Source: JACCTU01 sp963809175 (GTDB lineage Bacteria > Actinomycetota > Thermoleophilia > Gaiellales > Gaiellaceae). From it: a stretch of 64,000 nt of DNA. Numbering within the stretch: position 1 is the first letter of the stretch; every line of letters begins with the position of its first letter. The stretch spans positions 1,488,001 to 1,552,000 of the forward strand of contig CAWEIK010000001.1 in the NCBI GenBank assembly GCA_963809175.1, written 5' to 3'. The notes below the pieces were generated by a model that searched no databases, was not told the DNA's origin, and saw nothing but the letters and a program-made list of their open reading frames with translations. Both the position numbers and the translations under genes were made by a program. Below, piece by piece: positions 1 through 8,684 of the stretch.

Positions 1-1440
1 GACATCCTCGTGCGCCATCACCGTCAGCGAGGCGAGGAGACGTTCTTCCTGACCGGGACCGACGAGCATGGGTCGAAGGTGCACCGGGTCGCGGTGGAGC
101 GAGGGCTCGACGCGAAGGCGTTCGTCGACCAGATCGTCGAGGAGGACTGGCGCCCATTGCCGGGGCGAGTCGGCGCGGAGCCGGACTTCTTCATTCGGAC
201 GACTGACGAGGAGCACAAGCGGTTCGTCCAGGACTTCGTCGAACGAATCCGGGCGAACGGGCACATCTACGAAGGGACGTACGCGGGCCTGTACTGCGTC
301 GGGCACGAGACCTTCATCTCGGAGGACGAGCTCGTCGACGGGAAGTGCCCGGACCACGGAACGGTCCCGGAGTACATCGAGGAGCAGAACTGGTTCTTTC
401 GACTCTCGGACTTTCAGCAGCAGCTGATCGACCTCTACGACGAGCGCCCGGACTTCGTCCTGCCGCGATTCCGTTACAACGAGGCGCGGAGCCTGATCGA
501 GTCCGGCCTCGAGGACTTCAGCCTCAGCCGACAGGGACAGCCGTGGGGGGTCCCGATCCCGTGGGATCCTGAGCAGGTCACGTGGGTGTGGGTCGACGCC
601 CTCATCAATTACCTCAGCGCGCTGACGTACGCGCGCCCCGGCGAAGACCTGCGCGACCTCTACTGGCCCGAAGTTCGCCACCTGATCGGCAAGGACATCC
701 TGCGGCTCCACTGTGTCCTCTGGCCGGCTCTGCTCCTCGCGGCCGGGTACAGCCTGCCGAGGCAGGTGTTCGTCCACGGCTATCTGCTCCTCGACGACCG
801 GAAGATCTCGAAGACGCTCGGCAACGTGATCGACCCGCTCGACCTGACCGGTGTCTACGGGATCGACCCCGTCCGGTTCTGGGCGGCACGCGCGGTCCAG
901 TTCGGCCAGGACGGCACGGTCTCGCTCGACTCGCTGCACGAACGCTACGAGAAGGAGCTCGGGAACGATCTCGGCAACCTCCTCTCGCGCACGACCGCGA
1001 TGCTGGTCAAGTACCGCGGCGGGCACATTCCCGCGGCGGAGAGCTTGCTCGAGACTGCGGTCATCGACGAGCTCCGCACGAACGTGGCGGAGCGGCTCGA
1101 CGTGTTCGACATCACCGGCGCGCTCGACGCGATTTGGGATCTCGTGCGGCAGCTGAACAAGCTCGTCACCGACACCAAGCCCTGGGAGCTGGCGAAGGAC
1201 GACGCGCAAGCCGCACAACTCGACCGAGTCCTGTACACGCTTGCGGATGGTCTGCGCGCGATCGCGGTCGCACTTGCGGCCTACCTCCCCGAGACGTCGC
1301 CGCGCATCCTCGAGGCGCTGGGCCAGCCCGACGACCTCGCGTGGGAGAACGTCGCTGTCGGGAAGACCGTCCCGACCGGCGGCATCGAGGCGGCGCAGCC
1401 CCTCTTCCCACGCCTCGAGGCTCCCGCGACAGCGGCGTGA
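1..1440 (+). CDS. metG: Methionyl-tRNA synthetase, 5' end missing
   Basis: Class I methionyl-tRNA synthetase that charges tRNA-Met in the cytoplasm. The reading frame is open from base 1, so the first 15 or so residues with the HIGH-type signature lie outside the window. Visible are FFLTGTDEHG near the start, a cysteine-containing insertion (YCVGHETF, GKCPDHG), the WGVPIPWD and WVWVDALINY motifs of the Met-binding core, and a KISKTLGN version of the KMSKS loop near base 800. About 479 residues remain and no C-terminal EMAP/tRNA-binding domain follows. The stop overlaps the tatD start (GTGA), so the two are probably co-translated. Identification is firm; only the 5' end is unknown. Confidence 0.97.
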   Translation, partial: DILVRHHRQRGEETFFLTGTDEHGSKVHRVAVERGLDAKAFVDQIVEEDWRPLPGRVGAEPDFFIRTTDEEHKRFVQDFVERIRANGHIYEGTYAGLYCVGHETFISEDELVDGKCPDHGTVPEYIEEQNWFFRLSDFQQQLIDLYDERPDFVLPRFRYNEARSLIESGLEDFSLSRQGQPWGVPIPWDPEQVTWVWVDALINYLSALTYARPGEDLRDLYWPEVRHLIGKDILRLHCVLWPALLLAAGYSLPRQVFVHGYLLLDDRKISKTLGNVIDPLDLTGVYGIDPVRFWAARAVQFGQDGTVSLDSLHERYEKELGNDLGNLLSRTTAMLVKYRGGHIPAAESLLETAVIDELRTNVAERLDVFDITGALDAIWDLVRQLNKLVTDTKPWELAKDDAQAAQLDRVLYTLADGLRAIAVALAAYLPETSPRILEALGQPDDLAWENVAVGKTVPTGGIEAAQPLFPRLEAPATAA

Positions 1441-2177
1441 TCGACACCCATGCGCACCTCGACGCGTGCGCGGACCCACCTGACGAGCTCGTTCGCCGCG
1501 CGCGCGAGGCCGGCGTCGGGCGAATCCTCACCGTCGGCACGACGATCGAACGCTGCCGGACCGCGCTCGAGCTCGCGGACGGATACGGGGAGGTCTTCGC
1601 GATCCTCGGGATCCATCCGCACGAGGCCTCGGACGACCACGACCTCGATGCGCTCCGCGACCTGCTCGCGCACCCACGTGCGGTCGCAGTCGGCGAGACG
1701 GGCCTCGACTTCTTTCGCGACTACGCCCCGCACGACCGCCAGCGCGCGCTCTTCCGGCAACACCTCGAGCTTGCCTCCGAGCTCGGAAAGCCGGTCGTGA
1801 TCCACAACCGCGCTGCCGACGAAGCCGTGCTCGAAGAGCTCGCGTCGTTCGACGGCACCGTCGTACTGCACTGCTTCTCGTATCCGTCCGCGCTGCCCGC
1901 CGCGCTCGAGCGCGGGTACTACGTCTCGTTCGCCGGCAACGTGACGTACAAGAACGCGTCCGACCTCAGGCTCGCGGCGACGCAGGTCCCGCTCGACCGC
2001 ATCCTGACCGAGACCGACGCGCCGTACCTCTCGCCGGAGCCGCTCCGCGGACGGCCGAACGAGCCGGCGCACGTCGTGCACACGCTCGCGGCACTGGCGC
2101 GGACGCGGAGCGAGGAGGCCGACGAGCTCGCTGCGCAGGTCGACGAGAACGCCGCGCGCGCGTTCGGGCTGCCGTGA
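1437..2177 (+). CDS. tatD: TatD family metal-dependent DNase
   Basis: TatD-type TIM-barrel hydrolase (3'-5' exonuclease/deoxyribonuclease family), 246 aa, usual length. The protein begins with the metal motif IDTHAHLDA. It then shows GIHPHEA, GETGLDFFRDYAPHDRQ, VIHNRAA and LTETDAPYLSPEPLRG, which together carry the family's metal ligands. GTG at 1437 overlaps the metG stop and places the HxH motif at the extreme N-terminus as expected. It sits in the common metG-tatD-rsmA-ispE order. The exact cellular substrate cannot be read from sequence. Confidence 0.95.
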   Translation: MIDTHAHLDACADPPDELVRRAREAGVGRILTVGTTIERCRTALELADGYGEVFAILGIHPHEASDDHDLDALRDLLAHPRAVAVGETGLDFFRDYAPHDRQRALFRQHLELASELGKPVVIHNRAADEAVLEELASFDGTVVLHCFSYPSALPAALERGYYVSFAGNVTYKNASDLRLAATQVPLDRILTETDAPYLSPEPLRGRPNEPAHVVHTLAALARTRSEEADELAAQVDENAARAFGLP

Positions 2178-2947
2178 GCGTCGCGCCGAAGAAGGAGCTC
2201 GGGCAGCACTTCCTCGTCGACGAGAACATCCTCGGCGTGATCGGCCGGCTCGCGGAGCTCGGCGACGACGACGTCGTGCTCGAGATCGGCCCCGGGCTCG
2301 GTGTCCTGACGCGCTATCTCGCCGCGCGCGTCGCCCACGTGCACGCGGTCGAGCTCGACCGCTCGCTCGAGCCGAAGCTTCGCGAGGCGCTCGCCGGGAG
2401 CCCGAACGTCGACCTACGCTTCGGCGACGCGCTCCGGCTCGATCTCGCGGCGCTCGAGCCCGCACCGACAAAGCTCGTCGCGAACCTGCCGTACAACGTC
2501 GCCACGCCGATCGTTGCCGAGAGCCTCGACGGTCTTCCCAGCGTCAACGAGTGGACGGTGATGGTCCAGCGCGAGGTCGCCGACCGCTTCTTCGCCTCGC
2601 CCGGCACGAAGGCGTACGGCGCCGTCTCGGTGCTCGTCCAGCTGGCGGCAGAGCGAACCGGGTTCCACCCGGTCGCGCGAACTGTGTTTCGTCCTCAGCC
2701 GAACGTCGACTCGGCGCTCGTCGCGTTCCGCCGCACCGAGCTGCCGGAGAACTTCGCCTGGGTCAAGCGCGTCGTCGCCGCCGCGTTCGCGCACCGTCGG
2801 AAGACGCTCCCGAACTCGCTCGAGCTCTCCGGGCTCGCGACCCGAGCGGAGGCCGTCGCCGCCCTCGAGCGGATCGGCCGAGATCCAGGCGTCCGCGCGG
2901 AGGCGCTCGAGCCGCACGAGTTCGTCGAGCTCACGCGCGCGCTGTGA
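2174..2947 (+). CDS. rsmA: 16S rRNA dimethyladenosine transferase RsmA/KsgA
   Basis: SAM-dependent enzyme that dimethylates the two adjacent adenosines in helix 45 of 16S rRNA late in 30S assembly. The N-terminal KKELGQHFLVDENI is diagnostic of the family. It is followed by the SAM loop EIGPGLGVLTRYL, the acidic ELDRSLEP motif, and the catalytic NLPYNVATPI (the NLPY signature). 257 aa is normal length. The GTG start overlaps the tatD stop (GTGA) and its own stop overlaps ispE in the same way, so it lies in a tight four-gene operon. Confidence 0.97.
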   Translation: MSVAPKKELGQHFLVDENILGVIGRLAELGDDDVVLEIGPGLGVLTRYLAARVAHVHAVELDRSLEPKLREALAGSPNVDLRFGDALRLDLAALEPAPTKLVANLPYNVATPIVAESLDGLPSVNEWTVMVQREVADRFFASPGTKAYGAVSVLVQLAAERTGFHPVARTVFRPQPNVDSALVAFRRTELPENFAWVKRVVAAAFAHRRKTLPNSLELSGLATRAEAVAALERIGRDPGVRAEALEPHEFVELTRAL

Positions 2948-3763
2948 CGCGCGCCTCGGCCACCGCGAAGCTCAACCTCGCGCTCGTCGTGGGCCCGGTC
3001 CGCGCAGACGGCAAGCACGAGGTCGTGACAGTGATGCAACGGCTCGCGCTTGCAGACCGCGTCGAGCTGATGGCCAAGCGACGGTCTGACGGTCGAGGGG
3101 TTCGCCGAGGACACGCTCGTGCGAGCAGCGCTGACGTCGCTTGCCCTCGAAGCAGGCGTGCGACCACGGTGGCTTGCACGCATCTCCAAGCACATCCCGG
3201 TCGCGTCCGGGCTCGGCGGCGGCAGCTCCGACGCCGCGACCGCGTTGTTGCTCGCGAACGCAACGCTCGACGAGCCGCTCCCCGATGACCGCCTGCACGC
3301 GCTCGCCCGCCGGCTCGGCGCCGACGTGCCCTTCTTCCTGGCGAGCGGCCCGCAGCTCGGCCAAGACGAAGGAGGGGCGCTGACTCCGCTCGAGCTTCCG
3401 CAGGACTACTTCGTCCTGCTCGTGCTGCCACGCGGCGCGGCGAAGCCCGCGACGGCAGCGGTGTACGACGAGTTCGACCGCCGCAACGGAGCCGACGGTT
3501 ATGAGGCCCGCCGTGCTGCGCTCCTCGAATCGGTCTCCGCCGTCGTCCGTCCGCGGGACCTGGCCGCGCTCCCTGCCAACGACCTCGTCTCCTCGCCGCT
3601 CGCAGACGAGCTGCGCGCGCTCGGCGCGTTCCGCGCGGACGTGAGCGGAGCCGGCCCGACCGTGTACGGCCTGTTCCACCACCGGCAGGTCGCCGACGCC
3701 GCGCGGCGGCAGCTGCGCTCACGCGGTCGGGTTTGGCTCACGGCACCTGCCTGGTACGGGTAG
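2944..3763 (+). CDS. ispE: 4-diphosphocytidyl-2-C-methyl-D-erythritol kinase, frameshifted
   Basis: GHMP kinase of the MEP isoprenoid pathway. The first part (ATAKLNLALVVGPVRADGKHE) is in one frame. From about base 3085 the homology continues one base over, starting LTVEGFAEDTLVRAALTSLA and containing the ATP motif GLGGGSSDAATALLLA and the GADVPFFLASG region. The span is 3n+1 bases long, consistent with one inserted base near 3080-3090 and a repaired protein of about 272 aa. An essential pathway gene is unlikely to be dead, so a sequence error is the simpler reading. The start overlaps the rsmA stop. Confidence 0.85.
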
Positions 3764-3791
3764 GTCAAGTGATGCGGGCGCGATCGGTTGC

Positions 3792-4904
3792 TCAATCCGT
3801 TCCGCAGAACGCAGCGATCTGGAGGCGGTGGACGGCTGCCTCCAAGTCGCCGGTGAGCGGATAGGTGTTGACCGCAAGGACGATCTGGCGGAAACCGTCC
3901 CTCCGATTCCAGGCGACCGTGACGGTGCCCTGAACGTTGCCGGTATGACCCCAAGCATCACCACACGGTGTGGCAAAGACGGCCAGCCCAAGGCCGTACT
4001 GCAGGCTGCCGGCGGGGCCGACCGTCTCCATCATCCGGAGCAGCCTTGGCGGCAGCAACCGTCCCTCGAGGAGCAGCGCGAAGAACCGGCGAAGGTCGTC
4101 AGCGTTCGAGACGATCGCGCCGGCAGCCCACGTCCAGCTGGCAGCCTCGACATTGGTGTCGACCGGCGGTCCGGTGATGACGCCTTGGTGCGACGGCGAG
4201 CGATGACCGTGGATGTAGGGATCGGTGACGAAGCGCGGAGCGAACGTCGTGTGGCGGAGCCCGAGCGGTTCGAAGATGCGCTCGCGTAGCTGCTGCTCGA
4301 GGGGCGAGTCCGTCGCGGTTTCGATGATCAGACCGAGCAGGAGATAGTTGGTGCTCGAGTACGCGAACCTCTGGCCAGGAGAGAACGGCGCAGGATGGGC
4401 CACGGCGATCTCGACAAGCCGGCGTGGGTCCCAGGCGTGGGCGGGGTCCTGGTTGTAAGGCGCGAAGACCTTGGGGTCCTCGACGTAGTCGAAGAGCCCG
4501 GACCGATGTGAGAGCAATTGACGGACGGTGATCGTGCGCCCGCCCGGGACGAGGCCAGGAAGCCACTCCTCGACTGTGTCGTCGAGCGAGATTCGATCCT
4601 CGTCCACGAGCTGGAGCACGACAGTCGCCACGAACGTCTTCGTGACGCTGCCGATGCGGAAGCGGTCGCCGGCACGGACCCGCCGTGCCGGACCGCGGGC
4701 CGCGACACCACGGACGTCGGTCCGGATCGTGCTCCCGTCGCGCACGAGCAGCACCACTCCGGGGGCTCCGGCCTCGACGACACGCTCCAAGAGCGGTTCG
4801 AAATCGTCTTCAGCGGACCCGCGCGAGTTCGCGACAAACCCAATCGCGATGAGCGCGCAAGCCAGCACGACCAGCGCCAGCAGCGTGCCCCGGCCCCAGC
4901 GCAT
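3792..4904 (-). CDS. Membrane-anchored serine beta-lactamase-like hydrolase
   Basis: Beta-lactamase/D-alanyl-D-alanine carboxypeptidase superfamily (class C-like serine hydrolase), 370 aa. An N-terminal hydrophobic anchor (LLALVVLACALIAIGFV) suggests export with the catalytic domain outside. The SxxK motif is SVTK, followed by SHRSGLFDY, YSSTNYLLLG (the YxN position) and HTG near the C-terminus in place of KTG. ATG 4904 is preferred because it places the hydrophobic segment directly after MRWGRG. Upstream in-frame GTGs would add a hydrophilic leader. Convergent with ispE. Substrate unknown: peptidase, esterase or lactamase are all possible. Confidence 0.85.
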   Translation of the reverse strand: MRWGRGTLLALVVLACALIAIGFVANSRGSAEDDFEPLLERVVEAGAPGVVLLVRDGSTIRTDVRGVAARGPARRVRAGDRFRIGSVTKTFVATVVLQLVDEDRISLDDTVEEWLPGLVPGGRTITVRQLLSHRSGLFDYVEDPKVFAPYNQDPAHAWDPRRLVEIAVAHPAPFSPGQRFAYSSTNYLLLGLIIETATDSPLEQQLRERIFEPLGLRHTTFAPRFVTDPYIHGHRSPSHQGVITGPPVDTNVEAASWTWAAGAIVSNADDLRRFFALLLEGRLLPPRLLRMMETVGPAGSLQYGLGLAVFATPCGDAWGHTGNVQGTVTVAWNRRDGFRQIVLAVNTYPLTGDLEAAVHRLQIAAFCGTD

Positions 4905-4954
4905 ACGGGTAGAGCTCAGCTGCACAGGCCACGATCGTAGGCGGACCTGCCTGG

Positions 4955-4960
4955 TACCGT
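4955..4960 (+). promoter_or_regulatory. -10 element, probable leaderless start
   Basis: TACCGT lies 6 nt before the GTG at 4967. No ribosome binding site fits between them, so the transcript would start at or next to the start codon. Same arrangement as at 15649 and 29345. Confidence 0.5.
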
Positions 4961-4966
4961 TGACGC

Positions 4967-5317
4967 GTGGTCCTGGTCGTCGAGCACGAGTCGAGTCGCG
5001 GCGGCCGCTGGCTCCGTCTTCACCGCACACGCCTCGCACTCTGGATCGCGGTTCTCGAAGCGGCGCTCGTCGTCTTCGGCGTGATCCCGCGCTGGCCGGC
5101 GTTCATCCTCGCGCTGGCGCTCCTCGCGTTCTACGTCTTCGTCGGCCGGAACGTCCGCAGCGACACCGTGCGCCACCTCTCGTGGATCGGCGCCGTCTCA
5201 CAGCTCCTGATCGTCGTGCTCCCGGCGCTGCTGGCGCTGGTCACGTTCGTCGCGGTCATCGTGCTCGCGATTCTGGCCGCGGTCGCCCTGGCCTTCCTCT
5301 TCCTGGACCGTCGCTAG
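4967..5317 (+). CDS. Small membrane protein, three predicted TM segments
   Basis: A 116-residue protein of unknown function. After a basic N-terminus (HESSRGGRWLRLHRTRLAL) come three hydrophobic stretches, around residues 24-58 (likely two helices) and 76-112, ending FLFLDRR. No catalytic motif is seen. It stands alone between the divergent serine hydrolase and tRNA-Gln. The start is set by GTG 4967, six bases after a TACCGT -10 element. Its TAG stop forms the first three bases of the -10 hexamer of the tRNA-Gln gene. Confidence 0.75.
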   Translation: MVLVVEHESSRGGRWLRLHRTRLALWIAVLEAALVVFGVIPRWPAFILALALLAFYVFVGRNVRSDTVRHLSWIGAVSQLLIVVLPALLALVTFVAVIVLAILAAVALAFLFLDRR

Positions 5318-5320
5318 ACT
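5315..5320 (+). promoter_or_regulatory. -10 element of tRNA-Gln
   Basis: TAGACT ends 13 nt before the mature tRNA 5' end, which leaves a short 5' leader for RNase P. The TAG is also the stop codon of the upstream gene. No clear -35 hexamer is seen. Confidence 0.6.
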
Positions 5321-5333
5321 CGACACCCCACGA

Positions 5334-5407
5334 TGGGGCGTAGCCAAGCGGTAAGGCAGCGGGTTTTGGTCCCGCGATCCCAGGTTCGAATCCTGGCGCC
5401 CCAGCCA
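5334..5407 (+). tRNA. trnQ: tRNA-Gln (anticodon TTG), CCA encoded
   Basis: The acceptor arms TGGGGCG and CGCCCCA pair perfectly, followed by discriminator G and an encoded CCA. The D-arm AGCCAAGCGGTAAGGC, an anticodon stem GCGGG/CCCGC around loop TTTTGGT (anticodon TTG, reads CAA) and the T-arm with GGTTCGAATCC are all present. Length is 74 nt with CCA. A -10 element (TAGACT) lies just upstream. Confidence 0.97.
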
Positions 5408-5415
5408 TCTGACCC

Positions 5416-6744
5416 ATGAGCTCCGACCTCGCAGCTGTCGTCATGGCCGGCGGGCTCGGCACCCGGATGAAGTCGTCCGTGCCGAAGCACCTCCATCCGT
5501 TGCTCGGGCGACGCGTTGTCGACTGGGTTCTCGAGACCGCGCGAGCGACCGGTGCCGACCCGATCGTCGTCGTCGCCTCGCCCGACACGCGCGACGAGTA
5601 CGACGACGACGGCGTGGTGATCGCGGTGCAAGAGCACGCGCGCGGGACCGGCGACGCGGTCGCGTCCGCGCAGCAGGCGCTCGACGGTTTCGACGGCTCG
5701 GTGCTCGTGCTCGACGCCGCCGCGCCGCTCGTCACGACCGGCCTGCTCCAGAAGTTCGTCGCACAGCACCAGGCGGGAGGCGCCGCGGTCACGATCCTCA
5801 CGCTCGAGTCGGAGGAGCCGCTGCCGTACGGCCGCATCGTCCGCGCCGACGACGGGAGCGTCAGCGAGATCGTCGAGGAGCGTGACGCGAACGACGAGCA
5901 GCGCGCGATCCGCGAGCTCAACTCGTCGATCTACGTCTTCGACGCGCAGGCGCTTCGCGACGCGCTTGCGAAGCTCGACGCGCGGAACGCGCAGGGCGAG
6001 CTCTACCTGACCGACACGATCGCGCACATCGTCGCCGCCGGCGGCAGCGCGGGCGCGTGGCTCGCCGACGACGCGGCCGAGACGATGGGGATCAACAACC
6101 GCGTGGAGCTCGCCGAGGCTGCGGCGGTGCTCCGCGATCGGATCAACGAAGCGCACATGCTGAACGGCGTGACGATCGTCGACCCCGCGACGACCTGGAT
6201 CGACGCGTCCGTTCAACTCGAGCCCGACGTCGTCGTCCATCCGTTCACCGTCCTCCGCGGGACGACGACCGTCGCCGCCGGCGCCGAGATCGGCCCCCAC
6301 GCAGTCGCGGTCGACACGGTGATCGGCGAGCGCGTCTCGATCGGACCGTTCTGTTACCTTCGCCCCGGCACCGTCCTCGACCCCGACGCCAAGGCAGGGA
6401 CCTTCGTGGAGCTCAAGAACGCGCGGATCGGCGCCAGAACGAAGGTGCCGCACCTCTCTTATCTCGGCGATGTCGACGTCGGTCAGGACTCGAACATCGC
6501 GGCCGGGAACATCACGGCCAACTTCCCGCACGAGCCCGGCAAGCCCAAGGGCCGAACGACGATCGGGGACAACGTCAGGACCGGCATCCACAATGGCTTC
6601 GTTGCTCCCGTCGAGGTGGGGGACGATGCATGGATTGCGGCCGGATCGGTGATAACAAAGAGTGTCCCGCCCGGCGCCCTCGCCGTTGCGCGGGCGCGAC
6701 AAGAGAACAAGGAGGGCCGTGCCGGTCGAAAGCGCGACGACTGA
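5416..6744 (+). CDS. glmU: Bifunctional UDP-GlcNAc pyrophosphorylase / GlcN-1-P acetyltransferase
   Basis: Makes UDP-GlcNAc for peptidoglycan: the N-terminal uridyltransferase runs to about residue 230 and the C-terminal left-handed beta-helix acetyltransferase follows. Seen are VVMAGGLGTRMKSSVPKHLH (nucleotide loop and basic residues), QEHARGTGDA, and GINNRVEL with the metal-binding Asn. Acetyltransferase residues are in YLRPGT, VELKNARIG, LSYLGD and GNITANF. 442 aa. Oddity: the usual G-D-x-P-L that supplies the Mg-binding Asp reads DAAAPL here, with Ala at residue 102. It is followed by prs in an overlapping arrangement. Confidence 0.96.
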   Translation: MSSDLAAVVMAGGLGTRMKSSVPKHLHPLLGRRVVDWVLETARATGADPIVVVASPDTRDEYDDDGVVIAVQEHARGTGDAVASAQQALDGFDGSVLVLDAAAPLVTTGLLQKFVAQHQAGGAAVTILTLESEEPLPYGRIVRADDGSVSEIVEERDANDEQRAIRELNSSIYVFDAQALRDALAKLDARNAQGELYLTDTIAHIVAAGGSAGAWLADDAAETMGINNRVELAEAAAVLRDRINEAHMLNGVTIVDPATTWIDASVQLEPDVVVHPFTVLRGTTTVAAGAEIGPHAVAVDTVIGERVSIGPFCYLRPGTVLDPDAKAGTFVELKNARIGARTKVPHLSYLGDVDVGQDSNIAAGNITANFPHEPGKPKGRTTIGDNVRTGIHNGFVAPVEVGDDAWIAAGSVITKSVPPGALAVARARQENKEGRAGRKRDD

Positions 6745-7780
6745 GCTCTCCCTGCCGGGGCTCGACGTGACTCCGACGGCGTCGGAGTCCAAGCCGCATC
6801 ACTGGATCGAGCGTGGGCCGCGTAAGCGGCTGATGGTCTTCTCCGGGCGCTCGCACCCCGACCTCGCGCTCCGGATCGCGGAGCACCTGGGCGTCGAGCT
6901 CGGCGACGTCGAGTTGAAGACGTTCGCGAACGACGAGACGTACGTCCGCTACTCGGAGTCGATCCGCGGCGCCGACGTCTTCATCGTCCAGACCGGAGCC
7001 GAGCCCGTCGACCGGAACCTGATGGAGCTCTTGCTGATGATCCAGGCGGCGAAGCTCGCCTCGGCGAAGCGGATCACCGCGGTCATCCCATGGTTCCCGT
7101 ACTCGCGCCAGGACCGCAAGGCGAAGCCGCGCGAGCCGATCTCCGGCCGCCTGGTCGCAGACATGCTCCAGCTCGCCGGCGCCGACCGCGTGCTCACGAT
7201 GGACCTGCACGCAGGTCAGATCCAGGGCTTCTTCACGGTGCCGGTCGACCACATGACCGCGCTGCCGCTGTTCGGCCGACACTTCCGCGACCTCGGCTTC
7301 ATCGGCGAGGGCGTCGTGTCGGTCGCGCCCGACGCCGGCCGAGCACGTGTCGCGGTGCGCTTCGCCGAGATGCTCGAAGCCGAGTTCGCCGTGATGCACA
7401 AGACGCGACCTGCGCACGACGCGCTGCCCGTCACCGAGATCACCGGCCGCGTCCGCGACAAGATCGCGATCGTCGGCGACGACGTGACGACGACGGGGAA
7501 CACGCTGATCGCGGGGGCTCAGGCGCTCAAGGAGCGCGGCGCCAAGGACGTCTGGATCTTCGTCACGCACGCGCAGCTCAATCCCGAAGGGCTGGAGCGG
7601 CTCGGCAACGCCGACGTCGCCGGCATCGTCGTCACCGACACGCTGCCGATCGACCCGCTCACCCGCCCCGACAACATGACCGTCCTGCCGGTCGCGGGGC
7701 TGCTCGCCGAGACGATCATGAACGTCTTCGCCGACGACTCGGTTTCGGCCATCTTCGGCGGGGACACACAGCTCTTCTGA
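6719..7780 (+). CDS. prs: Ribose-phosphate pyrophosphokinase (PRPP synthase)
   Basis: Makes PRPP from ribose-5-phosphate and ATP for nucleotide, His and Trp synthesis. Family motifs: FSGRSHPDLA, the ATP flexible loop PYSRQDRKAKPREPIS, MDLHAGQIQGFF, the PRPP loop region IVGDDVTTTGNTL (a variant of the usual VDDxxxTGGT) and TDTLPID. About 353 aa with a 35-residue N-terminal extension. GTG 6719, two bases after GGAGGG, is chosen, although that spacing is short and a start inside the extension is possible. The 5' end overlaps the last 26 bases of glmU, so the genes are coupled. Confidence 0.95.
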   Translation: MPVESATTELSLPGLDVTPTASESKPHHWIERGPRKRLMVFSGRSHPDLALRIAEHLGVELGDVELKTFANDETYVRYSESIRGADVFIVQTGAEPVDRNLMELLLMIQAAKLASAKRITAVIPWFPYSRQDRKAKPREPISGRLVADMLQLAGADRVLTMDLHAGQIQGFFTVPVDHMTALPLFGRHFRDLGFIGEGVVSVAPDAGRARVAVRFAEMLEAEFAVMHKTRPAHDALPVTEITGRVRDKIAIVGDDVTTTGNTLIAGAQALKERGAKDVWIFVTHAQLNPEGLERLGNADVAGIVVTDTLPIDPLTRPDNMTVLPVAGLLAETIMNVFADDSVSAIFGGDTQLF

Positions 7781-7950
7781 TGCCGTTCAAGGTCCCGAGC
7801 CTGCTCTACGCGGTGATCGGCCTCGTGGTCGCGTTCGTCCAGGACTACCTCGACAACCTCGGCACGATCTCGAGGATCCTGACCGCGCTGCTCGCGATCC
7901 TCCTCTGGCCGCTGCTCGTCGTGGGCTTCGACGTCCGCATCACGCGGTAG
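7780..7950 (+). CDS. Small membrane protein, 56 aa
   Basis: ATG 7780 shares its A with the prs stop (TGATG), which argues for translational coupling. The protein has two hydrophobic stretches: LLYAVIGLVVAFV, then ILTALLAILLWPLLVVGFDV. It ends with a short basic tail. No family is recognised. Small two-helix proteins of this type are often conserved next to prs or rplY in related genomes, but I cannot confirm that here. Confidence 0.65.
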   Translation: MPFKVPSLLYAVIGLVVAFVQDYLDNLGTISRILTALLAILLWPLLVVGFDVRITR

Positions 7951-7954
7951 TCGC

Positions 7955-7960
7955 TACCAT
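7955..7960 (+). promoter_or_regulatory. -10 element before rplY
   Basis: TACCAT, 10 nt before the ATG at 7971, in the context CGCTACCAT. This resembles the CGCTA-type -10 elements at 5315, 15649, 28947 and 29345. Confidence 0.4.
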
Positions 7961-7970
7961 CCCGCCGGTC

Positions 7971-8684
7971 ATGGCCGGAGAGCGAATCCGTCTCGAAGTC
8001 AAGGAGCGCGAGGAAGTCGGCACGCGCGTCTCGAAGCGTCTGCGCAGGCAGGGGCTGATCCCGGGCGTGCTCTACGGGCGCTCCGAGCCGCACTCGATCG
8101 CGATCCCCGAGCGCGAGTTGCGCCGGGCGCTGACGAGCGAAGGCGGCCTGAACGCGATCCTCGACGTCGTGCTCGAAGGCCAGCAGACGACGCATCCGTC
8201 GATCCTCAAGGAGTACCAGCAGGATCCGGTCAAGGGCCGCGTGACGCACGTCGACTTCCAGGAAGTTCGGCTCGACAAGCCGATCCACGCGACCGTGCCC
8301 GTGCACCTCGTCGGCGCGGAGGACTCGCCGGGGATTCGCGAGGGCGGGGTGCTCTCGCAGATCTCGCGCGACGTCAACGTCGAAGCGCTGCCGATGGAGA
8401 TCCCCGAGCACCTCGACCTCGACGTCAGCCGGATGGAGATGAACGACACGCTCCGCCTCTCCGACCTGAGCGCGCCGGAAGGCGTCAAGCTGCTCGACGA
8501 TCCCGAGGAGACGGTGCTCGCGTCGGTCGCGATGCCGGCGCTCGAGGTCGAGCCCGAGCCGGTCGAGGTCGAGGGCGAAGAGGGCGAGGCGGTCGAGGGC
8601 GAGGAAGGCGAGGCCGCCGAGGGCGCGGAGGGCGAGTCGGCCGGCGGCGAGGCCGCGGGCGAGTCCGGCAGCACCGAGGGGTAA
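7971..8684 (+). CDS. rplY: 50S ribosomal protein bL25, CTC form
   Basis: 5S rRNA-binding ribosomal protein of the two-domain Ctc type (237 aa). The N-terminal L25 beta-barrel shows RVSKRLRRQGLIPGVLYG. The TL5/Ctc C-terminal domain follows from about residue 95 (VDFQEVRLDKPIHATVPV through VLASVAMP). From residue 188 on is a low-complexity acidic tail of about 50 residues made mainly of E, G and A. Such tails are common in actinobacterial Ctc proteins. pth starts on the next base after the TAA stop. Confidence 0.93.
   Translation: MAGERIRLEVKEREEVGTRVSKRLRRQGLIPGVLYGRSEPHSIAIPERELRRALTSEGGLNAILDVVLEGQQTTHPSILKEYQQDPVKGRVTHVDFQEVRLDKPIHATVPVHLVGAEDSPGIREGGVLSQISRDVNVEALPMEIPEHLDLDVSRMEMNDTLRLSDLSAPEGVKLLDDPEETVLASVAMPALEVEPEPVEVEGEEGEAVEGEEGEAAEGAEGESAGGEAAGESGSTEG

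Noticed and set aside
5256..6792. Minus-strand frames across tRNA-Gln and glmU
   Set aside because: They read through a clear tRNA and opposite a well-conserved glmU; no family match.
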